Positions 55,450-64,000 of a stretch of DNA of 64,000 nt are shown one piece after another. The stretch is from Polytrichum commune (Eukaryota > Streptophyta > Polytrichopsida > Polytrichales > Polytrichaceae): NCBI GenBank assembly GCA_950295325.1, contig OX485808.1, forward strand, positions 8,684,501 to 8,748,500, in the 5' to 3' direction. Under the pieces are notes generated by a model. That model had not been told where the DNA came from. It was given only the letters and a program-made list of their open reading frames with translations, and searched no databases. The first letter of the stretch is position 1. Every line of letters begins with the position of its first letter. The position numbers and the translations under genes were made by a program.

Positions 55450-57753
55450 TTATAGAAGAGGCACCTATTCCCGATCAGGACCCCATCGGCCATCTTTAAG
55501 GTACCGGAATTCCCGATCAGATGAAACGAAATCAGTAGTGTCATGACACATGTCCTAGTTTTGAGTGCTAAAGTGAGGAGGAATGAGCGGTTGTGGAGGA
55601 TTCTAAACATTGGTAATATATTCAAGCCAACTATGGGTTCAAAAATTCAAAGAATTATCAATTTAAGGATTAATATTACCAAAAAAATTGCAGTCCTCCT
55701 AATTTCTATATGTGTACATGGGAAAAAAAATGCACCACCTTGTACGTCTCCAAATCTAGCGTAGAATCTCTTAAGTGTGGTCGGTTATGGGCACCTCTAC
55801 TCTACATCCAAGAGGAGCTAGAGAAAAATCCCATAAATTAGCAAGAAAAGAAAAGAAACAAAAAAGAAATGCTTGTATTATTTACACGGGCGTGAATGCG
55901 AGCTCGTTAGCCTTATATTGATATGGGTTACCATGATGCAATATATAAGGTGTTATGCCATCCTTTTGGATGGTGGGCCTTGTTGGGGGTGGGGGGGGGG
56001 GGGATAGTATCTAGTTCAATAACAATTACCATGTCTATATAGGTGTTAGGGTGGCGGGTGTATAGGGGTCTTGTTTGTTGTTTACATTTTTTTAAATTTT
56101 CTTTAGTACAAGGTATGTGATGTATTTTATGGCATTTTGGTGTATGCTTTTCATGAGATTTTTAACGGTATTTTTTGGGATGAGGATTTTGTGGAGTTTT
56201 TCAATGGAGTGTTCGTGTATGGCTCCTCTTACTCTAGCCATGACAATGACAAGGGGTTACTTTCCAACCATTATTTTGGAATATGGCTACTAGTGGGTCA
56301 TAGTTGTGGTGTTGTGTGCAATGGCTTCTTCGGGGGATCTGTCATTGCAGTTGGTGAATTCTATGAGTTGGAGTGTGATGGATGGGGAGGGGGCTTTGGT
56401 TGGGGGTTCCTATTACGCATAGGATGTCCGGTCTTAATCTTGTGGGGCATTGGCATGGTGGGTGGGTGCAAGTGCATTTTAGTATCCATTATGGAAGTGT
56501 GAAGCCGAGTGTCCTATTATTGTGGTATCCTACATTGATCAAGTGAAGAACCTGGTAAATTTATTAGTTTGTAGTGATTTGAAAAATGAGGTATATTGCT
56601 TTATTGTGATAGGACATTTTGAGGCCTTTGAGGTATCGGTTCTTGCATGTGGATAGGAAGTGGGCACATGTGGTCTCTGGCATTTTTGGGGGCATAGTGA
56701 ACAATTGGGATTGGGGTGCGTGAGGGGCCAAAATATGTTTTCCCTATGATTGCCCATGTATTGTGCATAGCAAAATTTCAAGGTTTGTGTAACTTGGGTG
56801 TCGGTTATGCTTGTGGCTTTCCATAAGTAATTTGGTAGTTTGTGGTTGATATGATCATTGGATAGCCATTTATTTACGTATGAGCATTTACTTTTGGCAG
56901 GAGTGGTCTCACGCTTCCAGTGTCCTTTGCTGATGAACGTGTGGAGGTTGTGGATGCCTTCATCATGTGTGGTTGTTGGGCAACTGGTACTAGTGTTAAA
57001 AAAGTTCTTGTACTCAAACCTAACCACAAACCATGCAAATATTGGTGTTCCGAATAAGATTATAAACCGAATGGGGCCCACATACCTTAGCTCTAGGACC
57101 CTTTTATCACGTCATGCTAGAAATAAAGTATTCATGGACCACATGACTCAAGTGCAAATTTGCAATTACGAAGGAGAAGTCCTCCCGAAAAAGGTATTTT
57201 CTTACATGTGTGCATACAACAACCTTCCAATTCTCAAGTGTCATGGGTGCTTAACCTACTTGTGGCAATTGTCTTCCATTCTCATCGAAATGTTGTGGTG
57301 ACTACCCTACTTGGGAATGATTTTCTAATCAGTGTAGCGTTCACATACAAGTGTGTCATTCAGGAAGAATCCAAAACGTGTGCGGCCCCTCCTCACTTCA
57401 GAAATTAGAGCAGAGGTGCCCATAATTGATTGCTTAAAAGATTCTACGCCAAATCTGGAGAAGTATAAGGCGGTGCAAAAATTTCATGTGTAGGAAGATA
57501 GAAATCAAGAGGACTACAAATTTCTTGGTAGTTTTATTCCTCAAATTGAAATTACTGTAAACTTTTAGAACCAAAAGTTGACCGGAACACACTACCAATG
57601 TCTAGAGCCTGCCATAACCTCTCGTTCCTCCTCACTTTAACACCCAAAACCAGGACATGTGTCATGACAATATTAGGTCCGACATGATTGAAATTTTGAT
57701 ACCCTAAAAGTTGTCAATAGAATCCTGATCGGGAATAGGCGCCTCTACTATAA
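55450..57753. mobile_element. TIR element carrying a reverse transcriptase tail, copy B
   Basis: Duplicate of 15585-17810. The right arm is more complete here: CATTACTGTAAACT-type flank, then ATGTCTAGAGCCTGCCATAACC and GTTCCTCCTCAC, which extend the complementarity with the left arm. The plus-strand 121-codon frame (56137-56502) differs from copy A at few residues. Confidence 0.6.
56047..57081 (-). pseudogene. Reverse transcriptase C-terminal tail, copy B
   Basis: Minus-strand reading from 57081 gives a 180-codon frame closely matching 17207-16689 of copy A. It has the cysteine NCSLCPQ, which is YPQ in copy A, so B keeps the zinc-knuckle residue. A +1 slip after CQRPHV (near 56690) separates it from the CKNRYLKGLK-like part. 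Confidence 0.5.
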
Positions 57754-57936
57754 ATGTTAGCGGCTACGCAGGTTACAAGTGTGTGTAAAACTGTGTCGTG
57801 TTAATTAACGGTGAGTCTCGTCAGCCGTTGCTCTCCTCCAAACTCGTTAACCCAGGAACATCCTTAACATCAGTGATTGGGTAGATTTTTGGGCATAATC
57901 GATTGAGATCCTAGTGTTTGCAAGTCCAACCGGTTA

Positions 57937-59033
57937 GAGCATCCCCACTAGATCGGGTACACGCCAAATAAAGTATATAATATTTTACACCTTTGGGGAG
58001 CCCTCCATCTTGGGCAGGGCAGCCATTGGTGATTTTTCACAAGGTCCCTAACATGTCCAGGGACATGTTCATTAAAAAACCATTTCCAGTGGACGGGTTC
58101 TTACAAAATGAACCAGTTTTTGGACGTGTCAAATTCACTTTGGATGGGTTCTAAAAATAACTAATTTTTTGATAATTTTTTCCCAAAAAAAATGGTACAA
58201 ATATCAATTACATTATGTCATATATGACATGTGAATACAAGCATAATGCAATCAACCCACTAATACCCAATCAAAATATCAATCTTGAAGTGCTTGATTC
58301 ACCTGCATACATTAATTCATCAACCACAAAATTTAGAATGGGGTGGACTGGAAAGATGAGAATCGACAGCAAAAGACAAATAACTGACGAACATTGAAGG
58401 CATAATTTGTCAAGATCCTATTGTTTCCAAGTGCAACCAGTCATATGTCAACATCTTTCGGTTTTTTGTTTTTTGTTTTTTTTCCTAATTTTTTACCAAC
58501 ATTGTAAGAGACTTATTTATACCTCTTGCGGGATGGGTATTTTCATTTTCAAACCGGTTTTGGGACAGGTTGTTTTTTCTTTAACCTTTCCATGGACAAG
58601 TTGGTTTAGAAATTACCGGTTTTGGGACATGTTGCAATTTTTTTTGCCTTTCAATTCGAGGTTTTTGGACGTGGACGGGCAAAAACTTTGTGAAAAATCA
58701 GCCCTGGGGGCAGCTCATCTTGACTTAAAGCCCACCAAAGCCTAAGCATACCTCCGGTATAATTAGGAAGCAATCAAGAAGGCAACGACACCTATTATCT
58801 GACATGGGATAAAGTAGGATATCGGAGTATCTGATATTAAAGTAATCTCTTGGCGGACCGTTACATGCACCATTTATGGCGGGGGAAGGTCTTTACTATA
58901 TCCGGGCCGGTTCTAAATTATGGGGAACCGGACATTGGTGGGGCTGAATTTATGCCGGTACCACCACCTAAGAACCCGGGATGCCCCATTTTTGGCGTTG
59001 GCATGCCCCATGCCCGGTCTGGTGGGGACGCTC
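57937..59033. mobile_element. Non-autonomous PIF/Harbinger element, copy B
   Basis: Same element as 18336-19419, with TTA at 57934-57936 and 59034-59036 and ends GAGCATCCCCACTAGATCGGG / CTGGTGGGGACGCTC. It was present before the segment duplicated. The following 150 bp of copy A (19440-19605) is deleted here. Confidence 0.82.
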
Positions 59034-59178
59034 TTACATGTTGACATCCTTTAGTTTTGCTTTACTCGGCCCATGTGCTGATGAATCGTAACCACAGATT
59101 TGCAATTAAAATGAGTGACCATACCTTATCTCGGCATATTTTAAGTTGACCAGCACGGACTCATGTGTGTGGACTGGT

Positions 59179-60630
59179 CGAGAAGAAGTCTATGGGAGGC
59201 GAACCAGGGTTCTGGCCTCTCGTGAGGCCACGTCGCCAATTCGAAACCTTGAAAATGCCGTAAATCTACGAATCTACGAATCTTCGTACTGCAGTCATCT
59301 TCTGTCTTACGATGGAGGCAGTGAAGACTCTTATGAGGGCGAGGGTTTGTTGGACGATCACCATCGTGGCCATCGTTTCCACTTCCTTTCCATTTGCATG
59401 AATCAGAGATGAGGAGAAATGAGGAAGAAGTTTTGATGATGCGAAACAGGGGATAGAGAGGCAGTGAGGAATCTTATTGTGAGGGCGAGGGTTTGGTGGA
59501 CGATCATCGCAGTTGCATAAGAAGATCTTCAAAAGAAACCGGTCAAAGATGTGCTAGGAATTGGCAAGAGGAATTGACCTTCGTCTCCATGGAGGTCACA
59601 CCTGACAAATTCGTGTGGTTTTTTTTTAGTGGTGACTATAGTAGGATGGCTCGTATTCAAGTAAGTATGTCGCTCATCCGTTTTGATGACTACCAAATAG
59701 TCTTTTGGCATAGCAATGTTTCAAGTGCGTTTATGTATATAAATCTTGTGTTTGTTCTTGGGAACAATTTACTGAGATTATCACATTGCAATCAAGGAAA
59801 AGATTCTATGCGATGTCAAGTGCATTTCCTCCTATGGGGTAGAATGGAGCTCCATTATCGAGCAATCATCGCCGTCTTCTAAGATTTGATGCAAAAGAGC
59901 AATTTCAGATCGTTAACAACTGTTAAATTCTTCACATGCGCTCATATCCTTCAGTTTGCCATCCTACTGAAGTCAGAGGTTTACAGGCAATTTGGAAAAC
60001 CCTTCGTATGTACTCATCTTTCAAGTGAGGATTTATTCATCAGACTTTGCCAATTAATTCCAATTGGACAAAGCCTGGTGTCATGTCAAGTGAGTTGGTG
60101 ATCTCTATTTACACAATAAAGAAATTAAAGCAGGTTTTTGGTCAATGATAGACAAATCCACGATGAACTGGGAAGTTCGATTGGACTTGAATACGTTGCT
60201 GGGAACCCGTTTGGAACATCTGTGCTTGTCCATTTTGAACCCGCTTACTTAAGAATATCCCCGCACTTTATGCTACTGCTAGTGGAGTATATGGTACCTA
60301 CTTCAGAGCCCCTGTTGTGGATATTCGGCATCACACTCTTAAGAACCGGAACGAATTTGCATGTAATATCCTGCGTAGTATCCTGCAGACGATTTGCTTC
60401 TCAAACTTAGAATTGATTGTAGTTATGGGTTTCTTAAAATAGGATTGAACTGGTTGAGTATAGCTAGTACCAAGCCCTTAGGGATACTTGCTTCTCTTGG
60501 TGGCTGATTTGTAGAAGGAGCACTCGATGAAGATATCAGAGTAGAGGACTTGGAATGAGGAAGTCCCTGATGAGGCAGTAGTTTGAATCATGGTGTGAAA
60601 AAAATGGTCAACACTTAGATCTCTTCCTTC
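59179..60630. other. Unassigned single-copy sequence with possible gene remnants
   Basis: Begins where the 10 kb duplication ends. GAGGGCGAGGGTTTG(T/G)TGGACGATCA occurs at 59336 and 59480, a local direct repeat. Between 59880 and 60410 several frames stay open in pieces (for example ILQFAILLKSEVYRQFGKPF and VYGTYFRAPVVDIRHHTLKN in different frames), suggesting decayed coding sequence, but I cannot name a family. Confidence 0.35.
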
Positions 60631-61210
60631 ATGAGTTTTTCTAGGATGTTATCTTCATTCGAATTGATTTATTTCATTGTTGGCAGTTTCACAGCGAAGC
60701 TGCTGTCGTGGGTGGCCAGTAGAATTCTAGATCCTGCAGTGAGCTTTCGATTTGCAGGGTTCCAGCGTGTTAAAGATGTCTCCATTCAATTTCGAAAGGT
60801 TAAAAATTCACTCTTTCTCTTTGATTGAAATTATTGACCTGTTTTTGTTGGAAGTGTACAATTAAGAGATGTGATTAGAGGTGGAAGCAATTGATTGTGT
60901 TCGAGTAGGAGGCTGTTTTTGATAATCTTAATATATGCAGGGTGGAATTGAATCCTTGGCTGTTGGAGAGGTGCGATTCAGTTTTCGCAAGCAGCTCTCT
61001 GCATTGTTGCGGGACTACAAATTTCAACTCTTCGTGTCAGATGTGGAGATTGTGTTGCAAAAGCCTGTGGGTTCGACAAAGAAGAAATCCAGATCCAAAC
61101 CACGCAGTCAGAAAAGCCCTACAGCTGAGCGCCGGAAATGGATTGTTATAGCAAATTTGGCCAAGTATTTGAAGTTATCGATCACTGATTTTGTTCTGAA
61201 AGTTGTTGAG
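60631..61210 (+). pseudogene. SABRE-family N-terminal fragment (two exons)
   Basis: Exon 1 (60631-60798) reads MSFSRMLSSFELIYFIVGSF, then LLSWVASRILDPAVSFRFAG and VKDVSIQFRK. Exon 2 (60941-61210) reads GGIESLAVGEVRFSFRKQLS, then YKFQLFVSDVEIVLQKP, a basic RSKPRSQK stretch and RRKWIVIANLAKYLKLSITD. This is the start of plant SABRE/KINKY POLLEN-type bridge-like lipid transfer proteins: an N-terminal membrane anchor followed by the first beta-groove repeats. The full proteins exceed 2000 residues; only about 145 are here, and the expected next exon is not found before GT8 sequence begins at 61760. Splice sites are canonical and the reading is open, so a short product is possible. Confidence 0.75.
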
Positions 61211-61759
61211 GTATGTCTCAATTTTCTCCCCTCTACTCTTTTCCCCGAAGCTCTGCAGTCACTCTCTTAGTCACATGACTATCCAGATGACTACAATGTG
61301 ACCATCTTCATTGCTTATTCATTTCTTTATTTTTGTGGTCTAATCTGATTGTGGTGAGTACCTGTTGCATATTTTCCTTGCAATGAACGATCGAACTTCA
61401 ATTTTGTTTGACCAATCTATCTCTGAACTGACATGAATAGAGGGTTGCATAACCTTCAGGGTTTACGAATTTGAGTAGTCGTGCTGTATCTTTATGACAA
61501 TCAGTTCTGTAGATACTTCATGTCTGAATTTTGTTCTGAGGAATTATCATACTCTGAAGGATTAGGATACCTATCAGTATGTAATCTTTAGCATTTCCTC
61601 TTGAGAGTTTCGCAGTGAACATGTCAGTGATATGGGTGCTTGGAATTTCGAAATGTAGTCAAGGTATATGGTTCACAGCCACTTCTTCACTTGTCTTCAT
61701 ATTTCTTTAATTACAATGTGCTTATTAGGAGTGCCTGTGTGTTGATGTGTAACGTGCAG
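61211..61759. other. Junction between SABRE and GT8 fragments
   Basis: No continuation of SABRE is recognised. Sequence composition is intron-like. Splicing SABRE exon 2 directly to the GT8 exon at 61760 would be out of frame (phase 0 donor, phase 2 acceptor) and reach a stop at once. Confidence 0.5.
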
Positions 61760-63598
61760 CAAGTTTATTGACATCCATGAAGTGGAGGAGCATATTACTT
61801 TCCGAAATGACAGTGGAGCTCGCAAGGAGCTTGTCAGTCCATACAATTTCCTACCATTTTATCTTCCCCGGACTTACAGTGAAATAGAGCGTTTCATATA
61901 CCTGGACTCTGACATTGTAGTGAAGGTATCTCTACCTCACAATTTTTAGGTCACTAAGTTTCTGGCTCTATTTTCATCCTTTGCAGTACTTTGTGCAGTA
62001 TATCTGTCAAATTTTAATATATCTCAGGTGTAGATCACTCTGACATTGTGAGGTTGCATCTTGTATACAGTTCCTGCACATCAATGTTGAAATTGATGTG
62101 ATGTCCCTTGAGGTTGTTACTAACAGACATTTGCCTCTTGATCGGCAGGGGAATCTCGAGGATCTCCACAATGTGGATCTTGAAGGGCATTCTGTGGCTG
62201 CTATTGAAGATTGTTCACAGAGATTTCAGGTTTATTTTGACTTTGATCAGTTGAATGAGATTCAAAAGAGACCAGGACCTAACAGAGCCCCATGGCTTCC
62301 TGATTTGCCATTTGATCGATGGGCTTGTGTTTCAACCGGGGTGTACTTGTGATTGATACTAAAAAATGGCTAAGTGAGAATATCACAGAGGCCATTGTTT
62401 GGTGGATGGATGAGTTTCGAAAGGCCAACAAGACCTTATACAAGTAAGTTGTCATTTTTTTTATTGGTGAATTACCTTTCCATCATTAGTTATACACAGC
62501 TCAACAAGCTAGTTGTCTTGTAATTTTGTTCTCGTCCTCTACCTTTTTTTCTTTTCTTCATATGACAATTGTTGATTGAGATGGGAACCTGATTGCTGTT
62601 TCGAATCTTCTTAAATTGGTGAATCTTCCAGTTTCTTTCCAATTGCAACCAGGAAAATAACATCATGTTTGTTTTATTGCAGAGCTGGTATGTCGCAGCC
62701 ACCCTTTTTACTGGCTCTCTATGGAAAGCATAAGGCACTCGATGAGACATGGAATGTGCGAGGTTTGGGACGACCCAATTTGAGTGATTTAGAGAGGGAG
62801 TACTTCAAGAAGATGTTTAACATGACATACAACCGAACGCCCTTTATTTCCCCATTTGCAGATGAGGCCCATATATTACACTTCAATGGAAAGTACAAAC
62901 CGTGGAAGGGCAAGCGGAAGCGTGCACCCAGTAAGGACATCATTTCGCTTTGTGGGTCTCGAGAGAAAGGTCAAGAGTGTGCCAACCTGTGGTGGGAGTA
63001 TTTGTCCCCAGAGGCTAATGATTTTTTTAAAGAAGAAGCCCTTGTCAAAGGGTATTTTGTAGAATGTAGCTTAGTGTGCCCACACCTGCCCCCACCATTG
63101 CACCTCCTCCTTGTGTTTTGTAGTGCAGCCAAGTCCTTGTTCACAATCAGCTTGTTGTGTATTAGCCATCCATATTTCGGGAAATTTAAGACACGTTTTG
63201 GAACTTGGGATAGCCGATGGAAGTCAAGTTATGGGAGCCCCAACTTGTTTCTTGGCCTTTCCTTTGTAAACAAGAGCCAACAAGCGGCTCATGTGCCTAG
63301 CTCTTATGTAATTCAAAAAGCATTGAGGTATATTTGGGAGCTCTCCAAGCGTTCTCAAGTCATTTTTTTTGGGTTCAGTCTATGTTCCGTAACCGCTTCC
63401 CGTAGCCGTGTGACACCAATGTGCAGTAGAGAGCGGGCCATCGTCAGCAGCCATGTCGGGACATCTGCTGTAATTTGTGGATGGCCTCAATTTCGCTTAC
63501 TCGAAGCTTCCGTAACCGCTTCCCGTAGCCGTGTGACACCAATGTGCAGTAGAGAGCGGACAACGTGCGGAAATAGGGGTTTTTGGATGACTTGTTGA
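61760..63598 (+). pseudogene. GT8 glycosyltransferase, 5'-truncated with a frameshift
   Basis: Exons 61760-61925, 62149-62443 and from 62683. The first reads FYLPRTYSEIERFIYLDSDI with the LDSD (DxD) motif that binds Mn and UDP-sugar in GT8 enzymes. The second reads GNLEDLHNVDLEGHSVAAIE and LPDLPFDRWACV; a one-base loss near 62333 is needed to continue into FNRGVLVIDTKKW. The third has MSQPPFLLALYGKHKALDET, WNVRGLGR and HILHFNGKYKPWKGKRKR, the C-terminal GT8 HxxGxxKPW motif. The N-terminal part, including the signal anchor and first strands, is missing. After SPEANDFF the frame runs on to 63598 through sequence with a 52-bp direct repeat. The family is clear; the exact GT8 clade is not. Confidence 0.78.
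63385..63559 (+). repeat. 52-bp direct repeat pair
   Basis: TTCCGTAACCGCTTCCCGTAG through GTAGAGAGCGG occurs at 63385-63436 and again, identical, at 63508-63559, an offset of 123 bases (a multiple of three). The frame is therefore the same in both, giving VTASRSRVTPMCSRER twice. Confidence 0.9.
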
Positions 63599-64000
63599 AG
63601 AATTGGTGGTTGTTTACTTTGTTGCCGTCCTGCTTTACAATTTTTTAAGGTAAGGTTTTTTTATTTTTTTTCGGTTATAGATGAAGTGGATTGTTGTTTT
63701 GGTTGCTGCCGTGATGCACCTCCTAACTGAAACAGACATGGTTAATTTAATTTCTCAATTAATTTGAGATTCTTGGGGCTTGAACAATTTGAGATACTTG
63801 TTTTGTGTGTGTGACCTTGTAACCTAGTTAACTGCCAGCACTAGTATGATCAACATTTCATACCAGTCATAACATATGCTTGGGAATAACATATACCGTG
63901 GAAGTCCTACCTGGATTGGAGAGGAATTTGATCATCGAAGAGTGATCAAGGATGCTTTGCCAGTGATCAGCAACCATGGCATCTTATGTGACCAACTAAT
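63599..64000. other. Right edge, no gene seen
   Basis: AT-rich sequence without recognisable coding content. Confidence 0.4.

Larger units (their letters stand above)
34092..59178 (+). repeat. Large direct duplication, copy B (with later insertions)
   Basis: Colinear with 9286-19717. Removing the foldback (994 bp), MULE (10885 bp) and LTR (3413 bp) insertions and their target duplications leaves about 9.8 kb, near the size of copy A. Order and orientation of the older transposons are the same in both copies, so the duplication is younger than those elements and older than the three insertions. Confidence 0.85.

Noticed and set aside
9286-59178. The 10 kb direct repeats as two LTRs of one giant retrotransposon
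   Set aside because: The ends are not TG...CA, no target duplication was found, the intervening DNA holds a host gene, and the repeat contains older complete transposons.
60631-63598. A single SABRE-GT8 fusion gene
   Set aside because: The phase of the SABRE exon 2 donor and the 61760 acceptor do not match, and the GT8 part has a frameshift.
60631-64000. A Helitron carrying the gene fragments
   Set aside because: Gene fragment capture would fit, but no 5' TC end, 3' hairpin with CTRR end or Rep/Helicase sequence was seen in the window.

Overview
The window looks like nuclear DNA of a land plant. It holds an intron-containing plant-type tyrosylprotein sulfotransferase (TPST), a theta-class glutathione S-transferase, fragments of a SABRE-family gene, a GT8 glycosyltransferase and clathrin heavy chain, and transposons of the classes usual in plants. 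The heavy transposon load and the gene sequences would fit a non-seed plant such as a bryophyte, lycophyte or fern, but the clade is only a guess. No prokaryotic operons, CRISPR arrays, rRNA genes or convincing tRNA genes are present.

Layout. (1) 1-9000: one apparently intact gene, TPST, in 10 coding exons (1020-8588); its introns carry dispersed and tandem repeats. (2) About 9286-19717: copy A of a roughly 10 kb direct duplication made of nested inverted-repeat transposons. (3) 19720-27843: a truncated hAT element (19843-21466) and a 6 kb PIF/Harbinger element (21813-27843) with both expected genes plus a captured clathrin heavy chain fragment. (4) 28009-32145: a theta GST whose seven exons fit together but which has one in-frame TGA. 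The Harbinger element lies between a TATA-like box and the GST 5' leader. (5) About 34092-59178: copy B of the duplication, enlarged by three younger insertions: a 1 kb foldback element, a 10.9 kb MULE with 0.58 kb terminal inverted repeats (TIRs), and two nested solo-LTR-like insertions. (6) 59178-64000: fragments of a SABRE-type gene and a GT8 gene side by side.

Most of the sequence is best read as layers of transposition. Comparing the two duplicate copies gives the empty sites of several insertions, so element ends and target-site duplications (TSDs) can be placed to the base: 9 bp for the MULE, 8 bp for hAT-like elements, TTA for Harbinger elements and 5 bp for the LTR insertions.

The strongest candidate for an undescribed system is the 39003-49887 MULE. 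Besides a decayed transposase it carries a second, convergent multi-exon gene with a C2HC-like finger, and an 8-mer (GTAACATG/CATGTTAC) occurs 14 times across its interior. This resembles in layout, though not in sequence, the motif-binding anti-silencing systems of Arabidopsis VANDAL MULEs. That is a hypothesis. All homology calls were made by reading translations; no search was run.
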